Below, one piece after another: positions 1 through 8,288 of a DNA stretch of 64,000 nt. The stretch lies in assembly GCA_006738865.1 (NCBI GenBank), contig AP019701.1, positions 2,724,001 to 2,788,000 of the forward strand, given 5' to 3'. The stretch is from Allostella sp. ATCC 35155. Lineage in GTDB: Bacteria > Pseudomonadota > Alphaproteobacteria > ATCC43930 > Allostellaceae. Within the stretch, counting starts at the first letter, position 1. Every line of letters starts with the position of its first letter. The notes beneath the pieces are model-generated. The model had not been told where the DNA came from and ran no database searches. It saw only the letters and a list, made by a program, of their open reading frames with translations. Both the position numbers and the translations under genes were made by a program.

Positions 1-75
1 TCGATCAGGTCGGCCGCACTTGATCCGGCTGCCCGGCCCATGGTCCGATCGCCCGGAGAAACCGGGAGCGATCCG

Positions 76-453
76 ATGGCCGAACCGACCGAAGCGCTGA
101 TCATGGAGATCGAGGCGGCCTTCAACAGCCGCGACGTCGACCGCATCCTGTCCTTCTTTTGCGAGGACGGCGTGTTCTGCACCGCCCGCGGCCCGACCAG
201 GACGGGGATCGAGCTGCGCGGCAAGCCGGCGATCGGCGCCTTCCTGCGCGAGCGCTTCTCCCATATCCCTGACATGTATTGGCACCCGCACTTCCGCTTC
301 GTGTCGGGCGACCGCGGCGTCTCCTACTGGACCGTGACCGGAACCGACCGCCGGACGGGCAAGGCGCTCGATCTCCACGGCTGCGACATCTTCCACTTCC
401 GCGACGGCCGGATCGCGCACAAGGACACGTTCTGGAAGACGATCGAGCCCTGA
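76..453 (+). CDS. SnoaL/NTF2-like protein
   Basis: A 125-residue protein with the size and pattern of the NTF2-like (SnoaL) alpha+beta cone fold. It has an N-terminal helix ending FNSRD, then GKPAIGAFLRERF, and a strand-rich C-terminal half ending in a typical DGRIAHKDTFWK segment. Members are small enzymes or binding proteins for hydrophobic ligands; the substrate here cannot be read from sequence. An ATG at 40 is in frame, but GGGAG about 7 nt before the ATG at 76 makes 76 the better start. It converges on the hydrolase gene, with stop codons 6 bp apart. Fold assignment is fairly sure, function open. Confidence 0.75.
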   Translation: MAEPTEALIMEIEAAFNSRDVDRILSFFCEDGVFCTARGPTRTGIELRGKPAIGAFLRERFSHIPDMYWHPHFRFVSGDRGVSYWTVTGTDRRTGKALDLHGCDIFHFRDGRIAHKDTFWKTIEP

Positions 454-459
454 CGCCCT

Positions 460-1617
460 TCAGTTCCCAGCGCGGGCGAGGAAGTCGAGCAGGAGACGGG
501 TCACGGCCGGGGCCTGCTCCTGCTGCACCCAGTGGCCGGCGCCCTCGATCAGGTGGCAGCCCAGCATGCGGGGGCAGACCGTCTCCTGCATCGCCTCGAT
601 CGCACCGGGCTTCTGGTAGATGCCCCAGTCGCTGCGGCCGGCGATGAAGGCCGACGGGATGTCGATGGTCCGGCCCGAGAAGACCTCCATCTCGGTGTCG
701 AAGCGGCCGGTGGTGCGGCAGCGGTACCATTGCAGGCCGCCCTGGAAACCGGTGCGCCCGAACTCGCCCGCATAGACGGCGAGTTCGTCCTCGGTCAGCC
801 AGCCGCAGGCGGCCACCTGCGCCGGGCTCGGCATCTCCCGGTCGACGGTCGCGGCCATGCCCTCGTCGCGGTCCATGATGTAGTAGGTCGGCATCCGGGC
901 CAGTTCGTCGGCCGTCCAGCCGGCGAGGCGGACCGGCCGGTTGCCCGCCCAGTCGGCGCTCTTGAAATGGTAGTAGGCGCGCAGGAAGGCATGGATGCCC
1001 TGCGGCGCGCGCCACATGTCGGCGTCCGCCGTACGCTCCGAATAGTACCATTGGTAGTGCTTGCGCGGCCGCGGCAGCGCGGCGAGGGCGGCGTGGATAT
1101 CGACCCCTGCCGGCTTCGTCGGCGGCCCGTCCGCCGTGCCGAACGGGATCGCCGGCGCACCGGCGAACGGCGCGCTCATCAGCACCATCGAGCGGAAATA
1201 GTCCGGCCGGGCCAGCGCCGCCATGGCCGCGACGGAAGCGCCGAAATCATGCCCGATCACGGCCGCCACCGAGCGGTGGCCGAGGGCCAGCGTCAGGCCC
1301 AGCGCGTCGCGCAGGAGATTGAGGAAGCGGAACGGCGCGAGGTCGCCGTCATAGTCCGGGTCCCAGCCCGTCGTGCGGCCATAGCCCCGCTGGTCGGGCG
1401 CGATCACGTGGTAGCCGGCCTCGGCCAGCGGCACCATCACCTTGCGCCAGCTGTAGGCGAGTTCGGGAAACCCGTGCAGCAGCAGGATCGCGGGGCGGCC
1501 GGCCGTCTCATGGCCGGCCTCCAGCACATGCATCCGCAGCCCGTTGATCCCCGCGACGAAGCGCGAACGGATGCCGGCCGGCAGGATGCCGGGGTCGAGG
1601 GGGGCGAGTTCGGTCAT
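460..1617 (-). CDS. alpha/beta hydrolase, epoxide hydrolase-like
   Basis: A 385-residue alpha/beta-hydrolase. The oxyanion motif HGFPE is at residues 48-52, the nucleophile elbow GHDFG at 122-126 (Asp124), a candidate acid Asp at 330 (AGRSD) and the catalytic His at 362 (GHW). An Asp nucleophile with HGxP is the epoxide hydrolase/haloalkane dehalogenase pattern. The long lid region rich in Tyr and Trp (about 185-260) fits epoxide hydrolases. The start at 1617 has GGAG 8 nt upstream; an in-frame start further upstream lacks this. No signal peptide is seen, so it is probably cytoplasmic. The exact epoxide or ester substrate is unknown. Confidence 0.85.
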   Translation of the reverse strand: MTELAPLDPGILPAGIRSRFVAGINGLRMHVLEAGHETAGRPAILLLHGFPELAYSWRKVMVPLAEAGYHVIAPDQRGYGRTTGWDPDYDGDLAPFRFLNLLRDALGLTLALGHRSVAAVIGHDFGASVAAMAALARPDYFRSMVLMSAPFAGAPAIPFGTADGPPTKPAGVDIHAALAALPRPRKHYQWYYSERTADADMWRAPQGIHAFLRAYYHFKSADWAGNRPVRLAGWTADELARMPTYYIMDRDEGMAATVDREMPSPAQVAACGWLTEDELAVYAGEFGRTGFQGGLQWYRCRTTGRFDTEMEVFSGRTIDIPSAFIAGRSDWGIYQKPGAIEAMQETVCPRMLGCHLIEGAGHWVQQEQAPAVTRLLLDFLARAGN

Positions 1618-1690
1618 GGCAGGCGCTCCATCGCTGGTCGGAGCGACCTTCCCGCCGGTACGTCCCCCCGTCAACCGGGGTCGCGGGCGG

Positions 1691-2227
1691 CTACTGGGCC
1701 GCCTTGACCACGCCGCAGCCGATGCGCGGGCCGGCGCCGCCGATCGGCTGGGTCATGTGGTCGTCGGGGTTGGCGTGAATGACGAGCGCGGCCCCGTCCC
1801 CGTCGAGCACCGCCGCACGCCCACCCTTGCCCGTCAGCGACGCCAGCGTCGTGAAGAACTCGGCCAGGACCGTGCCGTCCGAATGCACGCGAAGGTTCGG
1901 CAGGTCGCCGGCATCGGGCCCGTCCGGATTCTTGAGCCCGTGCTTGCGGCCCTGGGGGTTGAGATGCGACTTCGACGCCACGAAGCCATGGTCATGGTCC
2001 GCGCAGGTGCCGACGGCGTGGATGTGGATCGCCTTGTCCCCCGGCGGCAGGCCGCGCAGGTCGACCCGAACCAGAACGCCGGTCGGCGCCTCGACCAACG
2101 TGGCCGTGCCCAGCGGCTTGCCGCCGGCGCCGACGATGTCTGCGCTCGCCTTCTCGGCGGCGGATGCGGCCAGCGGCGCCAGGATCAGCGCCATCGCGGC
2201 GGCGAGCGACTTCGGACGAAGCATCAT
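1691..2227 (-). CDS. sodC: periplasmic Cu/Zn superoxide dismutase
   Basis: A 178-residue Cu/Zn superoxide dismutase that disproportionates superoxide in the periplasm. An N-terminal signal peptide ends near ASAAEK (residues 21-26). Copper ligands His68 and His70 (AIHIH), His88 and the late His151 are present. His96 with the Asp-rich loop after it supplies the zinc site. Cys75 and Cys171 can form the conserved disulfide, and GGAGPRIGCGV is the family's C-terminal signature. A strong GGGAGGT lies 5-6 nt before the ATG at 2227; a second ATG follows immediately. It stands alone between the hydrolase and the EamA gene. Confidence 0.95.
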   Translation of the reverse strand: MMLRPKSLAAAMALILAPLAASAAEKASADIVGAGGKPLGTATLVEAPTGVLVRVDLRGLPPGDKAIHIHAVGTCADHDHGFVASKSHLNPQGRKHGLKNPDGPDAGDLPNLRVHSDGTVLAEFFTTLASLTGKGGRAAVLDGDGAALVIHANPDDHMTQPIGGAGPRIGCGVVKAAQ

Positions 2228-2250
2228 CGGTGACCTCCCTTGGCTATCGC

Positions 2251-3165
2251 TCATTCGGCGGCGCCGTGACGCTCCCGGCGCCGGATCGATTCGCGATAGA
2301 TGATGTATAGGCCGCTCCCGGCGATGATTCCCATGCCGAGGAACGTGCCGAGGTCGGGCAGGTGCGCGAAGAGCGCCCAACCGGCCAGCGTGCCCCAGGC
2401 CAGCCCGAGATAGCTCATCGGCGCCAGGAAGGACGGGGCGGCGTAGGTGAAGGCATGGATGTAGGCGAGGTGCCCGACAAAGCCGAGCAGGCCGATCGCC
2501 ACCAGGCCGACCCAGCCCCAGAAGTCGGGCGTGATCCAGACGAACGGCACCGTGGCGACCGTGACGATCGTGCCCACCAGGCCCGTGTAGAAGATGGTCG
2601 TCATCGGATGGTCGGTCGCCGCCAGCATCCGCGTCGCGACGTTGTAGAATGCCATCGCCGTCGCCGTGACGAGCGGCAGGGCGACTGCCCAGTGCAGTTC
2701 CTGGAAGCCCGGCCGCACGACCACCAGAACGCCGATGAACCCCACGATGACGGCGGCCCAGCGCCGCCAGCCGACCTTCTCGGCCAAGAGCGGCACCGAC
2801 AGCGCCGTCACCAGCAACGGGCTGGAATGGTTGAGCGTGATGACGTCGGCGAGCGGCAGGTAGCGCAGCGCCAGCACGAAGAGCGCGCTCGCCAGGAACA
2901 GCAGGGCCGAGCGCAGGAGCTGCAGGCCGGGCCGCCGGGTGCGCAGATAGCGGAACTGCCCGCGCGCCGCATAGAGCGCCAGGATCGGCAACATGCTGAA
3001 GACGTAGCGGCCCCAGGTCACCTGCACGAACGAGTAGTGGGCGACGAGGAACTTCGAGATCGTGTCGAGCGTGATGAAGAGCAGGCCCGCCAGCACCATG
3101 AAGGCCGCCCCGACCAGGCGTCCGCGGCGCTCGCGATCGGCGGCCGCGTCCTCCGCGACGCTCAT
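2251..3165 (-). CDS. EamA/DMT family transporter
   Basis: A 304-residue integral membrane protein with about ten hydrophobic segments arranged as two EamA (DMT) repeats. The first repeat contains TWGRYVFSMLPILAL and the second ends with YLGLAWGTLAGWALF. Family members export amino acids, metabolites or drugs across the inner membrane; the substrate is not readable. The ATG at 3165 overlaps the stop of the upstream TauE-like gene by 4 bp (ATGA), so the two are translationally coupled. An open frame extends upstream of this start, but that part is the wrong frame of the TauE gene. Confidence 0.88.
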   Translation of the reverse strand: MSVAEDAAADRERRGRLVGAAFMVLAGLLFITLDTISKFLVAHYSFVQVTWGRYVFSMLPILALYAARGQFRYLRTRRPGLQLLRSALLFLASALFVLALRYLPLADVITLNHSSPLLVTALSVPLLAEKVGWRRWAAVIVGFIGVLVVVRPGFQELHWAVALPLVTATAMAFYNVATRMLAATDHPMTTIFYTGLVGTIVTVATVPFVWITPDFWGWVGLVAIGLLGFVGHLAYIHAFTYAAPSFLAPMSYLGLAWGTLAGWALFAHLPDLGTFLGMGIIAGSGLYIIYRESIRRRERHGAAE

Positions 3166-3962
3166 CCGGCCAAGCCCGACAGGCCGTCCGAGACCAGCTT
3201 GACGCCCGTCAGCAGCAGCAGCCCGTGGCAGATGCGGAAGAAGAGCACCGGGTCGATCCGCCGGTGCAGCCAGAAGCCGAGCCCCATCCCGAGCGGCGCC
3301 AGCGGCAGCAGAACGAGGCTGGTCATCAGGTTGCCCGGCTGCAGCTGCCCGAGCCACGCATAGGGGCCGAGCTTGACGAAGTTGACGGCGGCGAAGAAGA
3401 CGACGGTGGTCGCGACGAAGGCCGTCTTGTTCAGCTTCTGCGGCAGCAGGTAGACCGAGAGCGGCGGCCCCCCGGCATGGGCGACGAAGCTGGTGTAGCC
3501 GGACACGGCCGACCAGAACATGCCGGCGAGCCGGCCCGGCGGCGGGCGGTCGCGGTGCGGGTCGCGCCGCAGCAATCCGATCCAATGGCGCAGCACGAAG
3601 GCCACCGCAATGCCGCCGATGACGAGGCGGATGCCGGCTTCGGACAGCCAGCCGAAGGTCAGGGTACCGAACCCGATTCCGACGACGGCCGCCGGCAGCA
3701 GGAAGACTAGCTTCGCGCCGTCATGCGCGCTGCGGTAGCCCCACAGCCCGATCATGTCCATGACGCAGAGGACCGGCAACATGATGCCGGCGGCCTGGGT
3801 CGGCGAGATCGCGAGCGACATCAGCGGCACCGACAGGATGCCCGCGCCCGCCCCGAGCCCGCCCTTGGAGATGCCGGTGAAGAGCAGCGCCGGAATGGCG
3901 AGGCAGTAGAACCAGGGATCGGCGATCACGCCTGCGGCAGCTCTTCGGAAGGTGGCCGCCAC
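3162..3962 (-). CDS. TauE/SafE family sulfite exporter-like permease
   Basis: A 266-residue membrane protein of the TauE/SafE (DUF81) family, with eight or so hydrophobic segments. The characteristic TGISKGGLGAGAG lies near residues 29-41 and a second repeat carries HAGGPPLSVYLLP. The family moves sulfite, sulfoacetate or other organic anions. The first usable start is a GTG at 3962 with no clear ribosome site; a second in-frame GTG at 3929 is possible. It is the first gene of a two-gene unit with the EamA transporter. Confidence 0.85.
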   Translation of the reverse strand: MAATFRRAAAGVIADPWFYCLAIPALLFTGISKGGLGAGAGILSVPLMSLAISPTQAAGIMLPVLCVMDMIGLWGYRSAHDGAKLVFLLPAAVVGIGFGTLTFGWLSEAGIRLVIGGIAVAFVLRHWIGLLRRDPHRDRPPPGRLAGMFWSAVSGYTSFVAHAGGPPLSVYLLPQKLNKTAFVATTVVFFAAVNFVKLGPYAWLGQLQPGNLMTSLVLLPLAPLGMGLGFWLHRRIDPVLFFRICHGLLLLTGVKLVSDGLSGLAG

Positions 3963-4092
3963 CCTACTGCCGGGCCGTCGGCTTGACCATGGCCAAGCCG
4001 ATCCTGCGACAAGGATTCCCCGCCTGCACCAGCGAGCGCACCCGGCGCCTGCTCGGATATCGGCCGCTCAGGCAAGGACGGTCGCCGCCGCC

Positions 4093-4341
4093 CTACCCAC
4101 CCTCGATCGCGGGCATGAAGCAGACCTCGCTGTCGAGGCCGACTTCCTCGAGGAAGGCGTTCTGGTGGATGACGCCGTCGATGGCGACGGCGACCCCGTC
4201 CGACAGGCGGGGGCCGATGCCGGGGAAACGTTCCTCCAGCCCTTGGACGAGGTGCCGGACCCGAAGGCCCGGCACGTCGTGTTCCACCTGTCCCCTGGCA
4301 TAGAGGTCGGCGAAGGAACGGGTCAGGATGACGCGCGCCAT
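4093..4341 (-). CDS. MoaD/ThiS-like ubiquitin-fold protein
   Basis: An 82-residue protein with a beta-grasp pattern that ends in Gly-Gly (IEGG), the hallmark of MoaD/ThiS sulfur carriers. In such proteins the terminal glycine is adenylated and thiocarboxylated to deliver sulfur for molybdopterin or thiazole synthesis. The internal GVAVAIDGVIHQN resembles the MoaD strand-turn. It lies 31 bp after the Mo-hydroxylase large subunit gene on the same strand, so a link to cofactor supply for that enzyme is a reasonable inference. Whether it serves general molybdopterin synthase or a dedicated role is unknown. Confidence 0.8.
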   Translation of the reverse strand: MARVILTRSFADLYARGQVEHDVPGLRVRHLVQGLEERFPGIGPRLSDGVAVAIDGVIHQNAFLEEVGLDSEVCFMPAIEGG

Positions 4342-4372
4342 GCGCCGGACCTCTTGCCGTGCGCCCTTGCCC

Positions 4373-6652
4373 CTACTCCGCCGCCATCGCCGGGCGCGCC
4401 GCGTCGAGCGCGGCCGAGATGCGCGGCGGCGACATCGGCAGCGCGGCGAAGCGCACGCCGGTGGCGCGGGCGACGGCGTTGCCGATGGCGGCCATGGGCG
4501 GCACGATCGGCACCTCGCCGACGCCGCGCACGCCGTAGGGATGGGCCGGGTTCGGCACCTCGACAATGGCGGTCTCGATCATCGGCAGGTCCGAGCAGAC
4601 CGGGATGCGATAGTCGAGGAAGCCCGCATTATCGAGGCGGCCCTTGGCGTTGTAGATGTACTCCTCGTTGAGCGCCCAGCCGATGCCCTGCACGGCGCCG
4701 CCCTGGAGCTGACCCTCGACATAGCTCGGATGGATCGCGGTGCCGACATCCTGGGCCGCCGTATAGCGGTCGATCGTCACGATCCCCGTCTCGCCGTCGA
4801 TCGCGAGGTCCACGACATGGACGCCGAAGCCGGGGCCGGCGCCCTGGGCGTTGAGCTGGGCATGCCCGTTGATGGGACCGCCCGTCTTGCTCGCCATGGC
4901 GGCCAGCTGCGCCAGGGAGAGCGGCTCGAACTCGCCGACGTTGGTGCTGGCCGGCTTGGCCATGCCGTCTTCCCAGATCACCGCCTCGGGCTCGACTTCC
5001 CAGATCTTGGCGGCGCGCACCTTGAGCTCGCGGATCGCGTCCTTGGTCGCGTTGACGACCGCGAGGCCGGTGGCGAAGGTGACGCGGCTGCCGCCGGTCA
5101 CGAAGTTGAAGCCGATCGAGGCCGTATCGGCGATGATCGGCCGCACCTTGTCGTAGTCGATCCCCAGCTCCTCGGCCGCCATCAGGGCGAGCGAGGCGCG
5201 CGAGCCGCCGATGTCCGGGTTGCCGGAGATGACGGTGACCGAGCCGTCCTCGCCGACATGGATGGCCGCGCTCGAATCGGCGCCGACATTGAACCAGAAA
5301 CCCGCCGCCACGCCGCGGGCGAAGCCGCGCTTCACCGGCGTCTTGTAGTGGTCGGAGTTCTTCGCCGCTTCCAGCGTCTCGACGAAGCCGATGCGGTTGA
5401 AGGTCGGGCCGTAATGGGTCTTGGTGCCCTCCTTGGCCGCGTTCTTCAGGCGCAACTCGATCGGGTCCATGCCCAGTTCCTGGGCCAGCATGTCCATCGC
5501 CGATTCGACGCCCCAGCACGAGATCGGCGCACCCGGCGCGCGATAGGCCGCGACCTTCGGTCGGTTGCTGACGACGTCGTAGCCGACGACCTTGATGTTC
5601 GGGATGTCGTAGCAGGCGAAGCTGCACATGCAGGCGGGGCCGACGGGCGAACCCGGGAAGGCGCCGGCCTGCAGGGCCACCATGGCCTCGGCCGCGACGA
5701 TGGTGCCGTCCTTCTTGGCGCCGATCTTGACCTCGACGACGCCGCCCGAGGTCGGGCCGGAGGCGCGGAATACCTCCTCGCGGGTCATCACCATCTTCAC
5801 CGGCCGGCCCGACTTCTGCGACAGGCGGATCGCCACCGGCTCGAGGTAGACGACCGTCTTGCCGCCGAAGCCGCCGCCGATCTCGCTCGGCGTGACGCGG
5901 ATCTGCGAGGTCTCGATGTTGAGCAGGCGCGAGCAGAAGCCGCGGACCTGGAAATGGCCCTGGGTCGTCGACCACACCTGCACCTGGCCGTCGGCCGTGG
6001 CGCTGGCGAGCGCGGCGTGCGGCTCGATATAGGCCTGGTGGACGGGCTGGGTCGTGAACTTGTGCTCGACGACGATGTCGGCATCGGCGAAGCCGCCCTT
6101 GGCGTCGCCCTTGGCGAAATCGATGCGCTTGGCGATGTTGGTCGCGTTCTCGGGCTTGGGTTCGATGCCCTCGGTGCGCAGATGGTCGTGGAGAATGGGC
6201 GCATCGGGCGCCATCGCCGCCTCGACGTCGATGACGTGCGGCAGCAGCTCGTACTCGACCTTGATGAGGGCCAGCGCCTCGATGGCGACCGCCTCGGTGG
6301 TCGCTGCGACGGCGGCCACGGCATGGCCGTCATAGAGCGCCTTCTCGCGCGCCATGACGTTGCGGGTGACGTCGCGCAGGTTCACCTGCATCTCGCCGGC
6401 CGGCACCGTGACGTTCGGCTGGTCGGGGAAGTCGGCCGCGGTGACGACGGCCTTCACGCCCGGCAGGGCAAGGGCGGCCGAGGTGTCGATCGACTTGATC
6501 AGCGCATGCGCATGCGGGCTGCGCAGCACCTTGCCGATCAGCTGGCCGGGCATCGAGAAATCCGCGCCGAAGCGGGCGCGGCCGGTGACCTTGTCGGCGC
6601 CGTCCGGACGGTTCGGGCGGGTGCCGATCCACTTGTACTCGCGAGCGCTCAT
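4373..6652 (-). CDS. molybdenum hydroxylase large (Mo-binding) subunit
   Basis: A 759-residue xanthine-oxidase-family large subunit that binds the molybdopterin cofactor and hydroxylates its substrate. Visible family motifs are EIGGGFGGK, AYRAPGAP and the C-terminal RGVGE, whose glutamate (Glu713) is the family's catalytic base. The form I CO dehydrogenase signature with selanyl-cysteine (AYxCSFR) is absent, so this is not a true CODH. An aromatic, N-heterocyclic or acyl-CoA substrate is possible. The ATG at 6652 overlaps the stop of the 2Fe-2S subunit gene (ATGA) and has AGGGAGA upstream. The gene order FAD, FeS, Mo is the coxMSL order. Confidence 0.92.
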   Translation of the reverse strand: MSAREYKWIGTRPNRPDGADKVTGRARFGADFSMPGQLIGKVLRSPHAHALIKSIDTSAALALPGVKAVVTAADFPDQPNVTVPAGEMQVNLRDVTRNVMAREKALYDGHAVAAVAATTEAVAIEALALIKVEYELLPHVIDVEAAMAPDAPILHDHLRTEGIEPKPENATNIAKRIDFAKGDAKGGFADADIVVEHKFTTQPVHQAYIEPHAALASATADGQVQVWSTTQGHFQVRGFCSRLLNIETSQIRVTPSEIGGGFGGKTVVYLEPVAIRLSQKSGRPVKMVMTREEVFRASGPTSGGVVEVKIGAKKDGTIVAAEAMVALQAGAFPGSPVGPACMCSFACYDIPNIKVVGYDVVSNRPKVAAYRAPGAPISCWGVESAMDMLAQELGMDPIELRLKNAAKEGTKTHYGPTFNRIGFVETLEAAKNSDHYKTPVKRGFARGVAAGFWFNVGADSSAAIHVGEDGSVTVISGNPDIGGSRASLALMAAEELGIDYDKVRPIIADTASIGFNFVTGGSRVTFATGLAVVNATKDAIRELKVRAAKIWEVEPEAVIWEDGMAKPASTNVGEFEPLSLAQLAAMASKTGGPINGHAQLNAQGAGPGFGVHVVDLAIDGETGIVTIDRYTAAQDVGTAIHPSYVEGQLQGGAVQGIGWALNEEYIYNAKGRLDNAGFLDYRIPVCSDLPMIETAIVEVPNPAHPYGVRGVGEVPIVPPMAAIGNAVARATGVRFAALPMSPPRISAALDAARPAMAAE

Positions 6653-7131
6653 CGTGCGGTCTCCCTCATCTCGGCGGCGACGTCCATGACCGCGCGAACG
6701 ATCTTGTCGTAGCCGGTGCAGCGGCAGAGGTTGCCGGCGAGCCAGTACCGGACCTCGGTTTCGGTGGGGTTCGGATTGCGGTCGAGCAGCGACTTCGAGG
6801 CGATGAGGAAGCCCGGCGTGCAGATGCCGCACTGCAGGGCCGCCATCTCGACGAACTTCTTCTGCAGCGGGTGCAACTCGTCGCCGACGGCCAGGCCCTC
6901 GATCGTGAGGATCTGCTTGCCCTCGGCTTCCGCGCCCAGCATCAGGCACGAGCAGACCAGCCGGTCGTCGACCAGGATCGAGCAGGCGCCGCAGTCGCCC
7001 GAGCCGCAGCCTTCCTTGCTGCCGGTCAGTTGCAGCTGGTCGCGCAGGATGTCGAGCACGGTCTGCTGCGGCGCGCAGAGAAACTCGACGGGTTCGCCAT
7101 TGACGGTGGCGCTGACATGGATCTTCGACAT
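6649..7131 (-). CDS. molybdenum hydroxylase 2Fe-2S subunit
   Basis: A 160-residue small subunit carrying two [2Fe-2S] clusters that pass electrons from the Mo site to FAD. The N-terminal plant-ferredoxin-type cluster uses Cys42, Cys47, Cys50 and Cys60 (GCGSGDCGAC then LVC). The C-terminal helical domain uses Cys101 and Cys104 (CGIC) and Cys136 and Cys138 (CRC). Length and spacing are normal for CoxS/NdhS/QorB-type subunits. It is coupled to the large subunit by a 4-bp overlap and starts 4 bp after the FAD subunit gene ends. Confidence 0.95.
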   Translation of the reverse strand: MSKIHVSATVNGEPVEFLCAPQQTVLDILRDQLQLTGSKEGCGSGDCGACSILVDDRLVCSCLMLGAEAEGKQILTIEGLAVGDELHPLQKKFVEMAALQCGICTPGFLIASKSLLDRNPNPTETEVRYWLAGNLCRCTGYDKIVRAVMDVAAEMRETAR

Positions 7132-7135
7132 GGGA

Positions 7136-8005
7136 TCAGTGGCTCCGCGCGCGTTCGGCTGCGATGGCGACGGCGCGCTTCAGGAGCACGCCCGCGATCT
7201 TGGTGCGGTAGACGATGGTGCCGCGCTTGTCGTCGATCGGCTTGCAAACCGCGCGGCAGGCCGCCGCGGCGGCTTCCAGGGCCGCATCGTCGAGCTTCGA
7301 GCCGACGAGCGCCTTGCCCGCCTCCTCGACCAGCAACACCGTCGGCGCGACCGCGCCAAGGGCGACGCGAGCGGCCGTGCAGGTGTCGCCGTCCATGGTC
7401 AGGCTGACGCCGCAGCCGACGACGGCGATGTCCATCTCCGTCCGCGGGATGAGCCGCAGATAGGCATCGCCGGAATGCTTCGGCCGCGCCGGCAGGGTGA
7501 ACGAGACGACGATCTCGCCCGGGGCGAGGCTGGTGCGTCCGGGCCCCGCGGGGATCTTCTCGACCGGCAGCTCGCGTCGGCCGTTCGGACCCTGGATGGT
7601 GGCGACGGCGCCCGCGGCGACCAGGGCCGGCACGCTGTCGGCGGCCGGTGAGGCGTTGCACAGGTTGCCGCCGGCCGAAGCGCGGCCCTGGACCTGGGTC
7701 GAGCCGATGAGGTTGACCGCCTCGACGACGCCGGGCCAGGCGGCGACCAGCGCCGCATTCTCGCCGAGCGCCGCGCCGGAGACGGCGGCGCCGACGCGGA
7801 ACGCCCCCCCCTCCTGCGAGACGGTCGTCATCTCGGCGATCTTCTTGATGTCGACGATGATGCCGGGCTTGGCGACGCCCGCACGCATCTGCACGAGGAG
7901 GTCGGTTCCCCCGGCGAGCACCCGTCCACTGCCGGCGGCCGCAGCGAGGATCGCCACCGCCTTCTCGATCGTGTCGGGCGCTTCGTATCGTATCTCTGGT
8001 GTCAT
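7136..8005 (-). CDS. molybdenum hydroxylase FAD-binding subunit
   Basis: A 289-residue CoxM-type medium subunit that binds FAD and hands electrons to the external acceptor. The FAD pyrophosphate motif AGGTDLLVQMR begins at about residue 31 and the second glycine motif is SAGGNLCNASPAAD. The C-terminal CO_deh_flav_C domain follows, with AALEAAAAACR near its end. It is the first gene of the operon FAD-FeS-Mo-MoaD. The ATG at 8005 has AGGAA about 6 nt upstream; an upstream in-frame extension is Arg-rich and looks non-coding. Confidence 0.93.
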   Translation of the reverse strand: MTPEIRYEAPDTIEKAVAILAAAAGSGRVLAGGTDLLVQMRAGVAKPGIIVDIKKIAEMTTVSQEGGAFRVGAAVSGAALGENAALVAAWPGVVEAVNLIGSTQVQGRASAGGNLCNASPAADSVPALVAAGAVATIQGPNGRRELPVEKIPAGPGRTSLAPGEIVVSFTLPARPKHSGDAYLRLIPRTEMDIAVVGCGVSLTMDGDTCTAARVALGAVAPTVLLVEEAGKALVGSKLDDAALEAAAAACRAVCKPIDDKRGTIVYRTKIAGVLLKRAVAIAAERARSH

Positions 8006-8288
8006 CGCTCGTTCCTGCAGGGGATGGAAGCCATGGCGAAAGACGCTATCGCGGACCCTTCGGCAGGTCGCCCGGCGGCAAGGCAAGCGCTCGCGGCCGA
8101 CGGTGCCGAGGTCCGGCAGGTTCGGTTCCTATTGTGAGTCCATCGGGGGCGATTGCACAACTGCCGTCGTGCCCGCGACGCTCCATCGCGCCCAGGTCTT
8201 CGGGCCGGCCGACCTTGCCGCGCCCGCAAATGGCCAATAAGACAGTAAGTGCGCCGCTAATCTGCGCACGGGCCGGAGGTGCCCCGCC
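8006..8288. other. divergent intergenic region
   Basis: This 283-bp space separates the start of the Mo-hydroxylase operon (minus) from the HD-GYP gene (plus) and must hold both promoters. I see no convincing -35/-10 pair and no clear operator palindrome. The only AT-richer stretch is around 8228-8262, just upstream of the HD-GYP ribosome site. Confidence 0.5.

Noticed and set aside
4373-6652. Carbon monoxide dehydrogenase large subunit
   Set aside because: Gene order is coxMSL, but the AYxCSFR active-site loop is absent; AYRAPGAP is found in its place.
4328-6712. Very long open frame on the plus strand opposite the Mo-hydroxylase gene
   Set aside because: It is rich in Arg, Ala, Gly and Asp with no domain and is an antisense shadow of a clear gene, common in high-GC DNA.
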